The notes: generated by a model not told the origin, from the letters alone. A stretch of DNA of 64,000 bases from an uncultured Bryobacteraceae bacterium (GCA_938027685.1 CALJAM010000029.1:93394-157393); one strand, 5' to 3'; shown: positions 26,536-36,803, numbered from the stretch's first letter. Numbers and translations: made by a program.

Positions 26536-29271
26536 ATGCGCGCTTGCATCCTTGTTGTGGCCGGATTGGCCGTAGCTCCCGCGAACGCTGTTTCGCTGGT
26601 GGAGGGCTTCCGCAGACCTCCCGAAGAAGCGAAAGTCATGGTCCGATGGTGGTGGTTCGGGCCCGCGGTCAGCAAAGCGGGTCTCGAGCGCGAAATGAAG
26701 CTCATGAAAGAGGGAGGATTCGGGGGGTTCGAGGTCCAGCCAGTCTACCCTCTGACCCTCGATGACCCGGCCCGTGGTCTTGTGAACCTTCGATATCTTT
26801 CGCCGGAATTTCTCGAGATGGTGCGCTTCACGGCCGAGACCTCGCGCCGTCTGGGCCTGCGCATGGATATGACGCTGGGCAGCGGCTGGCCCTTCGGCGG
26901 CCCTCACATCCCCATCGAACTGGCCGCAGGCAGGCTGCGGGTGGATCGCCGCTCGGTCGACGCCTCGACGAACGCTTTAGCGGCAGCCGGAAACTATCGT
27001 GCGGAGCGGCTGGTGGCGGCCTTCCTAGTCCCTCCCACGGGCGACCTCTCGCCCGACCGTCTCACCCTGCTCCCGGTCGTGGATGACGGCACGCCGCGCT
27101 TACTGCTTCCCGCTTCCACCCAGCCGCGCGACGTGCTGCTTTTCTTCGCCAGCCACACCCGGCAGGAAGTCAAGCGTGCGGCCTTCGGGGCCGAGGGACT
27201 CGTCCACGACCATTACAACCGCGCTGCGCTTGCCGTCCACCTGAAGGAAGTCGGCGAAAAGCTTGTCGAGGCGGGCGGCGGCGCGATCCGCGCGGTGTTT
27301 TGCGACAGCCTGGAGGTCTTCGGCTCGGATTGGACGACGGCCTTGCCCGAATATTTTCGGCGTCGGCGTGGATACGATCTGATCCCTCATCTGCCCGCGC
27401 TGCTGAAGGAGGCAAGACCCGAGGCGGCAGCAGTCCGTCACGACTTCGGCCAGACACTCACCGAGATGTTCGAAGACGAATTCATGGCGCCCTTGGCCGA
27501 GTGGTGCCGCCGGAAGAGAGTGCTGCTGCGCGTGCAGGCTTACGGCATCCCGCCCGCGGGCATGTCCAGTTACCGTTTCGTGGACCTGCCCGAGGGCGAG
27601 GGCGCTTACTGGAACGTTTTCACCGCGACCCGATGGGCTTCCTCCGCCGCTCACTGGCTGGCCCGACCCGTGACGTACTCGGAAACCTGGACCTGGATCC
27701 ACTCGCCCGTTTTCCGGGCGACGCCGCTCGACTTCAAGGCCGAAGCCGATGCACACTTCCTTCAGGGCATCACGCAGCTTGTCGGACACGGCTGGCCGTA
27801 CTCGCCCGAAGTGATCGGTAAGCCGGGCTGGCGGTTCTACGCCGCCGGCGTCATGAACGACCACAATCCCTGGTGGCACGTCATGCCGGACCTGAACGCC
27901 TATCTCGCCCGCATTTCCTACCTGCTCCGGCAAGGCGAGCCGGCGGTCGACGTCGCGCTCTACGCTCCCATACACGATGCCTGGGCAAGTTTCCACGTCG
28001 GGCGTGTCTCGCTCTTCCAGGCCGTGGGAGAGCGCCTCGGGCGCACGATCATTCCGCGACTGCTGGAAGCCGGCTACAACTTCGATCTCGTGGATGACCG
28101 CGTCATCACCACTCTGGCGCGCGTCGAGAAGGGCCGCCTTGCGGTTGCGCGCCACAGCTATCCGATCGTCGTGCTGCCCGGCGTGGAGCGAATGCCCGCT
28201 GCCACTCTGCGCCGTCTGCGGGACTTCGTTCGGGCGGGCGGCATCCTGGTGGCAACGCGCCGTCTGCCTTCGACTGCCCCGGGGCTGGTCAATCGCGAGG
28301 AGGAATCCAAAGAGATCGCCGCCCTGGTGCGCGAGCTCTTCCAGGATGCCAAAGCGTCCGCTCACTTCGTGGCGGACGAGGATGCCGAGCTGGCTCGGAC
28401 CCTCACCAAGCTCCGCCGCCCCGACGTGCTCTTCACGCCGTCGTCCCAGGGTATCGGCTTCATTCACCGCAGTGCGCCCGGCGCCGAGATTTATTTCCTC
28501 GCGAACACCGGCAACCGACGCGTGCAGGTGAAGGCGGAGTTCCGTGTCGCGGGGCGTCGCCCGGAGTGGTGGGACCCCTTCACGGGCGAGGTGCGCGAAG
28601 CTGCCGTCGCCGGCCGCTCGGCGACCGGGACGGGCATAGAGCTCGACCTGGCGCCTTACGAATCGCGCCTCCTCGTCTTTCCGGTCTCGCCCACGCCCGG
28701 TGCACAGCCGTTGGTCAGGCGGCCCACGCCCATTCTGCTGCCGATGGATCTGAGCCACGGCTGGGAGGTCACGTTCGAGGAAACCGGCCGCAAGGTGGTC
28801 GTGAACGAGCTGCGGTCCTGGACGGAAGATCCTGCGACGCGCTACTACTCGGGCCGAGCCGTCTACCGCAAGACCGTCAGCCTGCCGCCCGAATTCCTCA
28901 TGAAAAACGTCCGTCTGAAGCTGGACTTCGGAGAAACCAGGCCACTCGAGCCCAAGCCGGCCCGCGGTTTCCGCGCCTGGGTCGAGGCGCCTGTCCGCGA
29001 AGCTGCTGAAATCTTCGTCAACGGCAAACGCGCCGGAAGCCTGTGGTGTCCGCCCTATGAAATCGATGTGACCGCGCTGCTGCGCCCCGGCGAGAATCGT
29101 CTCGAGATCGTAGTCTCCAACCTCATGATCAACCGCATGGCGGGTGAACCTCTACCCGACTACAAGGATCTGATCGCGCGCTACGGCGATCGTTTCCAGC
29201 CGCAGGATCTGGAGAACCTGCAGCCTGTGCCTTCCGGCCTGCTCGGACCCATCCGTCTGGTGCCATACTGA
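26536..29271 (+). CDS. Secreted GH106-type glycosyl hydrolase (alpha-L-rhamnosidase family)
   Basis: This 911-residue protein has a signal peptide (MRACILVVAGLAVAPANA). Directly after it come MVRWWWFGPAVSKAGLERE and GGFGGFEVQPVYPL, then MDMTLGSGWPFGGP, the standard start of GH106 proteins. Acidic candidates lie in FCDSLEVFG and TYSETWTWIHS. Beta-sandwich domains fill the C-terminus (about 720-905), ending in GLLGPIRLVP. GH106 enzymes remove L-rhamnose from pectin or other glycans. The ATG at 26536 follows AGAGGTGG; one nine codons upstream lacks a site. Confidence 0.9.
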   Translation: MRACILVVAGLAVAPANAVSLVEGFRRPPEEAKVMVRWWWFGPAVSKAGLEREMKLMKEGGFGGFEVQPVYPLTLDDPARGLVNLRYLSPEFLEMVRFTAETSRRLGLRMDMTLGSGWPFGGPHIPIELAAGRLRVDRRSVDASTNALAAAGNYRAERLVAAFLVPPTGDLSPDRLTLLPVVDDGTPRLLLPASTQPRDVLLFFASHTRQEVKRAAFGAEGLVHDHYNRAALAVHLKEVGEKLVEAGGGAIRAVFCDSLEVFGSDWTTALPEYFRRRRGYDLIPHLPALLKEARPEAAAVRHDFGQTLTEMFEDEFMAPLAEWCRRKRVLLRVQAYGIPPAGMSSYRFVDLPEGEGAYWNVFTATRWASSAAHWLARPVTYSETWTWIHSPVFRATPLDFKAEADAHFLQGITQLVGHGWPYSPEVIGKPGWRFYAAGVMNDHNPWWHVMPDLNAYLARISYLLRQGEPAVDVALYAPIHDAWASFHVGRVSLFQAVGERLGRTIIPRLLEAGYNFDLVDDRVITTLARVEKGRLAVARHSYPIVVLPGVERMPAATLRRLRDFVRAGGILVATRRLPSTAPGLVNREEESKEIAALVRELFQDAKASAHFVADEDAELARTLTKLRRPDVLFTPSSQGIGFIHRSAPGAEIYFLANTGNRRVQVKAEFRVAGRRPEWWDPFTGEVREAAVAGRSATGTGIELDLAPYESRLLVFPVSPTPGAQPLVRRPTPILLPMDLSHGWEVTFEETGRKVVVNELRSWTEDPATRYYSGRAVYRKTVSLPPEFLMKNVRLKLDFGETRPLEPKPARGFRAWVEAPVREAAEIFVNGKRAGSLWCPPYEIDVTALLRPGENRLEIVVSNLMINRMAGEPLPDYKDLIARYGDRFQPQDLENLQPVPSGLLGPIRLVPY

Positions 29272-29286
29272 GCGGGGTGCGCGCCA

Positions 29287-30201
29287 TCACTCCAAGAGCG
29301 TTCGCCAAACCGTGTTGGTGAGGGCGTGCGCCACCATCGCTGCACGGATTCCCCCGCCCGCCAGGTACGCGCGCCCGTAGACCAATCCGGCAAGGGTGGC
29401 CATCACAGCGAAACGCCAGTTGGGAAACCCGCGGAAGGGCAGATGCGCGGCCCCGAAGGCTAAGGAAGCCGCCAACCAACCCCACGTCGCGCTGCCCGTC
29501 CAGTCGCTCATCCAGCGTTGCAAGAGGCCGCGGAAGAAGAATTCCTCGGATAGCGCAACGACCCAGAGCATGCCGAAGAATGTGGCCACGGCCGCACCCG
29601 CCAGTTTCGCGACCGGTTCGTCGAGCGAGGCCCCGCGCAGCAGGCCCAAAGCCGACCCCATGGCCAGGCCGACGGGCAGGAACGCAAAGAAATGCACCGC
29701 CCCGATTTTCCACTCCCTTTTCGTAGGCCACCAGCCGAAACCCACGCTTTCTGCTTTGCGCAACAGCAGCGCGCTCATCACGGCCGTGCGGATCCACATG
29801 AGCTGCCCCAAGACTTCCATGGGCGGCCCCGCTGCCGGACTGGCGTAAATGCCTTTGAAAACGCGGGCGAGCATGACGCCGGCCGCGAGGACGAGGAACC
29901 CGGCGTCCCTCCAGCCCCCGGGTCCGAACACGGCGTACCAACCCGCCAGAGCCGCCGCGAGCAGCAGGAGCACGCCGAAATTAGCGGCTCCGAAGAGCCC
30001 GGTGGCCGGCGCGTATAGCAGGTAGGGCACAGGAGCTGCAAGCGCCAGAGCAAGTGCGATGGCGCCGCGCGGCAGCCGCCGCAGCACTGCACGAAGCGCG
30101 GCGGAAGCCGTGCTTGCGTAAAGCAAGAGCTCCGTCAGCCACGCTGCGACGATCCAACTGTTCAATCCTGCGAGCCAGCGCCAGTCGGTTAGCGGTCCCA
30201 A
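29287..30201 (-). CDS. CPBP family intramembrane metalloprotease
   Basis: A 304-residue integral membrane protein with about eight hydrophobic helices. The family motifs are SEEFFFRGLLQRW, FGAAHLPF and VAHALTNTVW, giving the Glu-Glu and His residues of Rce1/CAAX-type proteases. In bacteria these proteins often serve bacteriocin immunity or membrane-protein processing; no partner is evident here. It converges with the GH106 gene (15 nt between stops). Confidence 0.88.
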   Translation of the reverse strand: MGPLTDWRWLAGLNSWIVAAWLTELLLYASTASAALRAVLRRLPRGAIALALALAAPVPYLLYAPATGLFGAANFGVLLLLAAALAGWYAVFGPGGWRDAGFLVLAAGVMLARVFKGIYASPAAGPPMEVLGQLMWIRTAVMSALLLRKAESVGFGWWPTKREWKIGAVHFFAFLPVGLAMGSALGLLRGASLDEPVAKLAGAAVATFFGMLWVVALSEEFFFRGLLQRWMSDWTGSATWGWLAASLAFGAAHLPFRGFPNWRFAVMATLAGLVYGRAYLAGGGIRAAMVAHALTNTVWRTLLE

Positions 30202-30240
30202 ACCGCATCTTAGCAGCCGCGCACTCGCGCTCTAATTGCC

Positions 30241-33200
30241 TCAGAAAACGTAGCGCAGCGCGAGCACGATGCGGCGCTTACCGCCGTCCTGCCCCCACTG
30301 GTTCAGGAAGTTCGCCGAGCTGACCCGCGCCTCGGGGATCCCGAAATCACGCGTGTTGGTGGCGCGGTACAGCTCGGCGCGAATTTGCAGGATATTGTTC
30401 TCGCCCACCCGTGTATTCTTGATGAGCGCCACGTTGAAGTTGGTGATGCCGTCCGCGCGAAGCACGTTCCGGCCCAAGTTGCCCAGCGGCTTCTCAGCCG
30501 TCACACGCGAGAACAGTTGCGCGCCGCCCGCCCAAGAGATTTCCTCCACTGACATCCGGGCCAGGTCCAGGCGCGTGCTCGCGTTGGCGCGGATGGCGTT
30601 GCCCACCAGCGCATCAATCCCGCTCAGGCGGAAGCCGGGATCGGCCCCGTCCAGCGCCGAGAAGGGCGCGCCGGACTGTAAGGTCAGGAACGGACCGACC
30701 TGCCACCCCCCCAGCAGCCTGCGCCACACTCCGCGCTGTTCACGGAAAAAGGGCGCCTCATAGACCGCGTTGGCCGTCAGACGGTGGGGACGATCGTAGC
30801 TGGAACGGCCGCGGTCGGCCCGCCGGTTGTAGGAATCCTGCGCCACCGCCACTTCGCCCGAAAGCGAGGGATTGAAAACGTCCGATGCTCCGTCGATGAA
30901 GGCGCTCCAGGTGTAGTGCGCCGCCAGCACCAAGCCGCGCGAAAGGCGCTTCTCGAGGCCGGCTTGAAGCGAATGGTAGATCGAGCCGGTCGCGTTGGCC
31001 CGTAACCGGATCACGCCTCGGCCGGGATCGAGCCGTAACGTACCCCGGTTGTTGTTCTCCGGGAGCGTCGGATTGCCGTCAATGGTCTGATAGAGCGCGG
31101 TGCCTTTAGTGCCCACGTAGCCGATCGTCAACAACCAGTCCGACCGCATCTCCCGCTGGAACTGCAGCGCGACCTGCTCCGCGTAGGGACTGCGGAAATC
31201 CGCGTCCACGATCGTTCGCGTAGCCAGCATCGGATCGGGGATCTCGGGCGCCGCACCGCTCAGCTGTCTCAGCAGGACGAACGAGTTGGGCGTTCGCGCA
31301 GGCAAGTTCACTGCGTGCAGGAACGGGAAGGTGTTGGCGATGTTCGCAGCGATGTTCAGGAAGGCGAAGTCGTAGGTGCGCGCGTAGCCGCCGCGCAGCA
31401 CGAGCTTCTCTTCGCCGGTCAGATAAGCCAGCGGGCCTGCTCCTTGGGGCAGCCGGAGGCTGAAACTGAAGCGCGGCGCCCAATTGTTGCGGTCGCGGCG
31501 GGGCACGGGCTCCAGCCGATAGCTTGGATTGCCGCCGGCCGCCGCCACGATTCGGTCGTTGACTCGTTTCAGATCGGCGATGGGATTGCCGGGCGACTCG
31601 TAGCGGATCCCGTAGGTGAGTGTCACGCGCGATGTCAACCGCCATTCGTCCTGAACGAACCAGAAGTAATCGGAGTATCGGTAGTGCTGGACGGGCTCCG
31701 CGCCGGGCAGCGGGATCCGGACGGAAGCGGTCTGCGCTAGGTCATCCACCAGGTCCTGAAGCGTGTTGTAAACCAGCCGTCCGCGAGTCGTGGTCCAGAA
31801 AAAGCCGGCTACGTCCTGCCGTCGGAAGTCGATGCCTATCTTGAGAGCGTGAGCCCCGCGCGCTGCGCCGAAGGTGTACTGGACCTGGTAGGTATTGTGG
31901 AACCGGAACTGAGGGAGGTTCACGGCCAGCCCGATGGCGGTGCGCGAAGGTCCGGCGTTGAAACCCGTCAGACCCAGCTCCGTTACCTCGATGCTCGGGA
32001 TGCGCTCGGAGCGGGGGTCTGCCGCCGTGTTCGTGGAAGCGAGCCGCTGCCAGCCGAGGCGAACTTCGCCTTGGGCGGTGGGTGTGTATGAGCTGCTCAA
32101 CCATGCCACTGCCGCCTGCCGCCTGGCTGGCGACGCCGTCGTCAAGCCCGGCGGTGTCGCCTGGCCTGCGCCCGAACTTACCTGGTCGCTGAAAAGGTAC
32201 CGCGCGCCCATGCTGTGACGCTGGTCGAAATGGTGATCGCCGCGTGCTGACCACTGCCAGTCGCGAAACTCGGCCACGGTCGAGCCCGTAAGGGTACCTA
32301 GAGGAATGCGCAGCGCCTGGCCGCCGATCGTCAGCCGCGCGGCCAGGTTGGGCAGCGGCGTCTGCGCCGGCGGCAGGTTGTCGAGCAGCGCGCGCACGAC
32401 CGGGCGATCGCCCGCCACTTGTTCGAGGAACCGGCGGCCTTCCTCGGTAGGAACGCCGCGGATGGTCGTGCCGCTGTTGAGCTGCCGATCGGTCCACCGC
32501 TGTAAGGAACCGAAGAAGAAAGTTCTGTTCCTGCGCGCGGGACCGCCCAGTGTTGCGCCGAACTGATTTTCCCTGCGGAGGGGTGCGCTCTCGAACAAGG
32601 GGCGCGGCGGACTGCCCACGGGTGCTTTGTCCAGATTCGAGCGCGAGTTCAGGTGATTGTCGTTGTGAAACCAGAAAGCGGAGCCGTGCCACCGGTTGCT
32701 TCCCTGCTTCGTCACGATGCTCACCACAGATCCTGCTGACCGGCCCTGTTCAGGCGCAAACTGGTGCGTGGTGAGCCGAACTTCCGCCACGAGATCGGGA
32801 TTGTGGATCGCCTGCGCCAGCCCCGTCGTCACCGGATCGTTGGAGTCTTGACCGTCCACGATGAAATTGTTCGAGCGCGTCCTCATCCCATTCACCGAGA
32901 ACGACACGCCGCCCGAGGCGAACTCGGTTTGTCCGCGCGAAAGCTGGCCCACCCCGGGCGCCGAAAGCGCCAGGCCAAGGATGTTCCTGTTCGGCGCCAG
33001 GGGCAGCTCCGAAATGCGCCGATCCTCGAAGTTCACCCCCACCTGGCCGTTGCCGGAATCAATCAGTGGAGCATCCGAACCGACGGCAATCGTCTCGCTG
33101 GTGCCCGCCGCCTGCAGCCTCACCTGGATTTCGGCCCGGCGGTTCAGCCGCACGATCACGGGTCCTTGAACGAACCGCGCGTAGCCGGGTTGCTCGACGG

Positions 33201-33432
33201 TGAGCTGGTATCTGCCGATGGGCAGTTGGCGCACGCGAAAGCGGCCTGCCGCGTCCGTCAGAACGCAGCGCGCTCGGCCTGTCTCCAGGCTGCGCACAGT
33301 CGCCTTTGCCTGCGCCACCGCCGTCCCGTTCGCGTCGCGCACCACGCCGAAAATCTCCCCCGTTGTTGCCTGCGAGAACCCTGGGATTGCCCCCGCCAGC
33401 ACGAGCGCGGCATAACAACAGGCGCGATGCAT
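30241..33432 (-). CDS. TonB-dependent outer-membrane receptor, Oar-like, with carboxypeptidase-regulatory-like domain
   Basis: The protein has 1,063 residues. A signal peptide (MHRACCYAALVLAGAIPGFSQ) is followed by a carboxypeptidase-regulatory-like domain (about 24-105), a plug (about 115-225, with SFSVNGMRTRSNNFIVDGQDSN split over its core) and a large beta-barrel that ends RYVF with the terminal Phe used for barrel assembly. This architecture is the expanded family of Acidobacteriota. The substrate is unknown; large glycans or peptides are likely. The ATG at 33432 starts the signal peptide. A TAGACT at 33458-33463 on this strand may be its -10. Confidence 0.9.
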   Translation of the reverse strand: MHRACCYAALVLAGAIPGFSQATTGEIFGVVRDANGTAVAQAKATVRSLETGRARCVLTDAAGRFRVRQLPIGRYQLTVEQPGYARFVQGPVIVRLNRRAEIQVRLQAAGTSETIAVGSDAPLIDSGNGQVGVNFEDRRISELPLAPNRNILGLALSAPGVGQLSRGQTEFASGGVSFSVNGMRTRSNNFIVDGQDSNDPVTTGLAQAIHNPDLVAEVRLTTHQFAPEQGRSAGSVVSIVTKQGSNRWHGSAFWFHNDNHLNSRSNLDKAPVGSPPRPLFESAPLRRENQFGATLGGPARRNRTFFFGSLQRWTDRQLNSGTTIRGVPTEEGRRFLEQVAGDRPVVRALLDNLPPAQTPLPNLAARLTIGGQALRIPLGTLTGSTVAEFRDWQWSARGDHHFDQRHSMGARYLFSDQVSSGAGQATPPGLTTASPARRQAAVAWLSSSYTPTAQGEVRLGWQRLASTNTAADPRSERIPSIEVTELGLTGFNAGPSRTAIGLAVNLPQFRFHNTYQVQYTFGAARGAHALKIGIDFRRQDVAGFFWTTTRGRLVYNTLQDLVDDLAQTASVRIPLPGAEPVQHYRYSDYFWFVQDEWRLTSRVTLTYGIRYESPGNPIADLKRVNDRIVAAAGGNPSYRLEPVPRRDRNNWAPRFSFSLRLPQGAGPLAYLTGEEKLVLRGGYARTYDFAFLNIAANIANTFPFLHAVNLPARTPNSFVLLRQLSGAAPEIPDPMLATRTIVDADFRSPYAEQVALQFQREMRSDWLLTIGYVGTKGTALYQTIDGNPTLPENNNRGTLRLDPGRGVIRLRANATGSIYHSLQAGLEKRLSRGLVLAAHYTWSAFIDGASDVFNPSLSGEVAVAQDSYNRRADRGRSSYDRPHRLTANAVYEAPFFREQRGVWRRLLGGWQVGPFLTLQSGAPFSALDGADPGFRLSGIDALVGNAIRANASTRLDLARMSVEEISWAGGAQLFSRVTAEKPLGNLGRNVLRADGITNFNVALIKNTRVGENNILQIRAELYRATNTRDFGIPEARVSSANFLNQWGQDGGKRRIVLALRYVF

Positions 33433-33570
33433 CCTTTCGGTCTTCCCTGGCTGAAGCAGTCTACTCCGGCAGCAACCGCGCGTCCTGCCCCCCTTCAGGA
33501 CGAGCGCCACGGCGGTATCCTACCACAGCCGGAGGTGGAGGCGTGACGGAGGTGGCGGCGGGCGGGGAGA

Positions 33571-34257
33571 CTATTTACCGCCCGGGAGCCGAAACTCGAC
33601 CATGCGCCCCTGATTGAGCTTTTCGGAAAGCGCCCGGTCCACAAGATCCAGCGACACCTTGTTGTGCTTGCCCTGAGGCGTGATGTAATGCAGCGTATCG
33701 CCTTCCACCCAATAGGCGATCGCTGAGTACACGGAACTGTCTTTCAGGGCGATCAGGAAGGTCACGCTGTCGGCAGGGGGCTCGACCGGCGTCTTGACGG
33801 GCGCCTGGTAGGTGGAGACCGTTTCGCGTTCGATCGATTTCGTCTCTCCGGCGAAGTATTGGTTGATGGTAACCGGGGCCGCGGCGGGTTGGGAAGGCAT
33901 GATGATGGTGATGTTCGGCTGGGGTTCGTAGTAGGGGTAAAAGCCTCCTACGAAAATCGGCCAGATCATGGGATAGACATGCCCCCGACGCCACAACGGA
34001 TCCACGGCGGGCGCGCCCGTATAGGGAGGCCACCCGCTGACCGTCGCCGCCAACCTCTGCGGGAAGCTGGAAGGCAGCGAAAAGGGCACGCCGGCGCGCG
34101 GCGCCGTACCCGTGCCCGGAAAAACCACGTTGCCGAAACCGTGCGGCGAACCGTAAGTGCGGTACTCAGGGCGCGCTCCGCGCTGAGCCCACAGCAGACC
34201 TGCGGCGAGCACCGTCCCGGCAGCCAGCCAAAGCATACGCGCCATCCCGCTGCTCAT
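33571..34257 (-). CDS. Secreted protein of unknown function
   Basis: This 228-residue protein has a signal peptide (MSSGMARMLWLAAGTVLAAGLLWAQ). The middle is Gly/Pro/Tyr-rich (YPMIWPIFVGGFYPYYEPQ), followed by a compact C-terminal domain (about 155-228) with SVTFLIALKDSSVYSAIAYW, GDTLHYITPQGKHNKVSL and MVEFRLP. The C-terminal part recalls small beta domains found in other acidobacterial secreted proteins, but no family is recognised. The ATG at 34257 is chosen from the signal peptide; one four codons downstream is possible. Confidence 0.7.
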   Translation of the reverse strand: MSSGMARMLWLAAGTVLAAGLLWAQRGARPEYRTYGSPHGFGNVVFPGTGTAPRAGVPFSLPSSFPQRLAATVSGWPPYTGAPAVDPLWRRGHVYPMIWPIFVGGFYPYYEPQPNITIIMPSQPAAAPVTINQYFAGETKSIERETVSTYQAPVKTPVEPPADSVTFLIALKDSSVYSAIAYWVEGDTLHYITPQGKHNKVSLDLVDRALSEKLNQGRMVEFRLPGGK

Positions 34258-34405
34258 TTCGTGTCCCCGCTTTGAGTGTACCGCCGGCGGCGCCTGCCGG
34301 CAAGCGCGGGCGGCCTCTGTTCGGCGGCTTGCCGTCGGTCGACGCCCTCGCTGCGTCCCGGCAACGCGGGCGCTCGGCCGCATCTGGCATACTGTAGGGC
34401 ATTCC

Positions 34406-35650
34406 ATGCTCGCTTTCGACGAAGACCGAATGGCCCGCGCGGCGCTCTACCTCGCGGCCGCCTGCGCCGTCTCCGTTCTGATCTCGATCGCGGCTTCTCA
34501 ACTGCTTCTGGCCTTGGCTTTCGCAGCGTTGCTCCTGTCGGGTCGGCCGTTGCGCCTGCCGCCCATCTGGCTGCCGCTCGCCGTTTTCCTGGTAGGGACC
34601 CTGGTGGCGCTGCTTGCCTCCCAGGACCCCGCGGCCGGCCGCCCGCAGGTCCGCAAGCTCTTTGTGTTCCTCATGCTGCCCGTCGTTTATTCCAGCCTGC
34701 GCGAGCTGCATCACGCCCGAGCCCTCGTGCTCGGCTGGGCCTCGGCAGCCTCGGCTTCCGCGTTGCTCGCGCTGGCTCAGTTCGCGATGAAATTCCAGAC
34801 CGCACGTCGCCAGGGCGTCGGCTTCTACGACGCCTATATCGCCGAGCGCATCAGCGGCTTCATGAGCCATTGGATGACCTTCGGCGGCCAGATGATGCTG
34901 GCGGGCCTGTTCGTCGCGGCCTTTTTGCTGTTCTCGCCCTGGGCCCGGGGACGGTTGCGCCGGCTGACAATCGCCGCCGGGTCGCTCGTTGCCGTCTCGC
35001 TGCTGCTCAACATGACGCGCAGCATCTGGCTGGCTTCGGCCGCGGCTCTGCTCTATCTCGCTTGGCATTGGCGGCCCCGGCTCCTACTTTGGGCGCCCGC
35101 AGTGCTCGCCCTATTCCTGTTGGCGGCGCCCGACTCGCTTCGCATGCGCCTGGTCTCCATCTACCGACCGCGCGCGGAAGTGGATTCCAATCTCCACCGC
35201 ATCGTCTGCTGGCGCACCGGTTTGCGCATGATTGAGGCTCATCCCCTGCTCGGATTGGGACCGGAGCTCGTCCGCCTTCGTTTCTACGAATACCTACCGC
35301 CCGACGCGCCGCGGCCCCTGCCCACGGGTTGGTACGGGCACTTGCACAACGTTTATCTGCACTACGCTGCGGAGCGGGGCATTCCCACCGCCATGGCCCT
35401 CATTTGGGTCCTTGTCCAAGCCTTCTGGGACCTGGCGCGGGCCGCGCGCCGCGCGCCGCCCGACGCGGAAGCGCGTTTTCTGCTACACGGCGCCGCAGCT
35501 TGTGTGCTCGCCGTCGCCATTGGCGGTTTCTTCGAAGTCAATCTGGGCGATAGCGAGGTCCTGATGCTCTTCCTTGCCGTGCTCGCCGTCGGATACCTGG
35601 CCCGCGAAAAGCTTGCGCAGGAGGGAACCCGTGAACGAATCGCTGCGTGA
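34406..35650 (+). CDS. O-antigen ligase family membrane protein (Wzy_C)
   Basis: A 414-residue protein with about ten to twelve transmembrane helices. The large periplasmic loop contains HLHNVYLHYAAERGIPTAM, the ligase/polymerase signature with a key His. Members join O-antigen to lipid A core or polymerise polysaccharide. A CATACT lies 12 nt before the ATG, implying a short leader. The gene overlaps the following SDR gene by 20 nt, so the two are probably co-expressed. Confidence 0.87.
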   Translation: MLAFDEDRMARAALYLAAACAVSVLISIAASQLLLALAFAALLLSGRPLRLPPIWLPLAVFLVGTLVALLASQDPAAGRPQVRKLFVFLMLPVVYSSLRELHHARALVLGWASAASASALLALAQFAMKFQTARRQGVGFYDAYIAERISGFMSHWMTFGGQMMLAGLFVAAFLLFSPWARGRLRRLTIAAGSLVAVSLLLNMTRSIWLASAAALLYLAWHWRPRLLLWAPAVLALFLLAAPDSLRMRLVSIYRPRAEVDSNLHRIVCWRTGLRMIEAHPLLGLGPELVRLRFYEYLPPDAPRPLPTGWYGHLHNVYLHYAAERGIPTAMALIWVLVQAFWDLARAARRAPPDAEARFLLHGAAACVLAVAIGGFFEVNLGDSEVLMLFLAVLAVGYLAREKLAQEGTRERIAA

Positions 35651-36356
35651 GCGTGAAATCATTCTGGCCGGAGGATCGGGCGGCCTGGGACAGGCGATCG
35701 CGGAAACGCTGGCCGCCGAGGGGGCCCGACTCATCATCAGCTACCGCTCAAACGCGGACCGCGCTGAGCGAATGCGACCGCTCGCTGCGAAAATCATGGC
35801 CGCCGATCTGACCGTGGGCGCCGACCGCGCTCGCCTGCTCGATGCCGCCCCCCAACTCTACGGCCTCGTCGTATTGGCCGGCGAGCCGGCGCGGGTTTCC
35901 GAACCCGCGCAGTTCGAGAACGTGCTGCGGAGGTCGCTCGAAGTCAACCTGCTGGGTCCCCTCACCCTGGCCCGAGAAGCGGCCGAGCGCATGAAAGCCG
36001 CCGGCACCCACGGCTCGATCGTGCTCTTTTCCACCATGCAGGCCATCGGCGTGTTTCCGGGGTCGCTGGCTTACGCCGCCCCCAAGGCCGGCTTGCTCCA
36101 TGCCGCCCGCATACTGGCCAAAGAGTACCGCGGCCCTGCCAACATCCGCGTCAACGTGATCTGTCCGGGAGTCACGCAGGCGGGCATGGCCGAAGCGTCC
36201 ATCGCTGCCGGCAAGTACGACCGCTATCTGGCCGAGGGCGTGATCCCCCGCTTTGGTCGCGCTCTCGATGTGGCACGCGCCGTGCGCTTCTTCCTGGAGC
36301 CGGACAACTACGTCACCGGCCAGTTTCTGCTGGTCGATGGGGGCCTGACGCTTTGA
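35631..36356 (+). CDS. Short-chain dehydrogenase/reductase
   Basis: This 241-residue SDR carries the nucleotide-binding motif GGSGGLGQ near residue 14-21. The catalytic YxxxK is in LAYAAPKAGLLH and the Ser in VLFSTMQA. The end VTGQFLLVDGGLTL is typical of FabG-like enzymes. The GTG start at 35631 has GGAGGG eight bases upstream and lies inside the O-antigen ligase gene. A role in cell-surface sugar or lipid synthesis is suggested by its neighbour only. Confidence 0.9.
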   Translation: MNESLREREIILAGGSGGLGQAIAETLAAEGARLIISYRSNADRAERMRPLAAKIMAADLTVGADRARLLDAAPQLYGLVVLAGEPARVSEPAQFENVLRRSLEVNLLGPLTLAREAAERMKAAGTHGSIVLFSTMQAIGVFPGSLAYAAPKAGLLHAARILAKEYRGPANIRVNVICPGVTQAGMAEASIAAGKYDRYLAEGVIPRFGRALDVARAVRFFLEPDNYVTGQFLLVDGGLTL

Positions 36357-36365
36357 GTGCGGGGC

Positions 36366-36803
36366 TTACTTGCTCCGTGGCGCTTTCACTTTCTTGATCA
36401 GCGCGGACGCCTTCTTCAGGTCGTCCTCGTTCTCGAACGCCATGACGGCCGAGAACTTCCGTCCCACGACCTGCGCGACCAAAAAAGCAAGGTTGATGCC
36501 CGCGCCCGCGATCGCGTCCGCGATGGCATGCCCGAGCCCCGGCCGGTCGTCTCCCTCGACCAATATCGTGGGCATTTCGTATGCCGCAAGCCCCGCCGCC
36601 TGCGCCGCCGCGGTAATCTTCTTGCCGGTGACCGGGTAGAGCTCGATTGCCGCCTTCGACGGATCGCTCGTGTACCGGTAACCCATGACCACGCTGAGAT
36701 TGGCCCCCGCCTCCGCCAGCGGCTTCAAGGTCGCCGCCAGAACGCCCGGCTGGTTTGCCACCTCGGCCCGCCAGAGAGTGATTCGCTTGATGGAAATCGC
36801 CAT
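36366..36803 (-). CDS. Tandem ACT domain protein
   Basis: The 145-residue product is made of two ACT-like domains (about 6-65 and 75-140), each with the GVLAATLKPLAEAGANL or GLGHAIADAIAGAGINL pattern. ACT domains bind amino acids or other small ligands. No catalytic domain is attached, so it may be a free regulatory protein. AGGAGGAGG lies directly before the ATG, one of the strongest ribosome sites in the window. A sigma70-type promoter precedes it. Confidence 0.87.
   Translation of the reverse strand: MAISIKRITLWRAEVANQPGVLAATLKPLAEAGANLSVVMGYRYTSDPSKAAIELYPVTGKKITAAAQAAGLAAYEMPTILVEGDDRPGLGHAIADAIAGAGINLAFLVAQVVGRKFSAVMAFENEDDLKKASALIKKVKAPRSK

Noticed and set aside
27100..28758. Long open frame antisense to the GH106 gene
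   Set aside because: No ribosome site, no domain, and full overlap with a well-supported gene. The same holds for long antisense frames at 1574-3256, 16687-18387 and 53572-54933.
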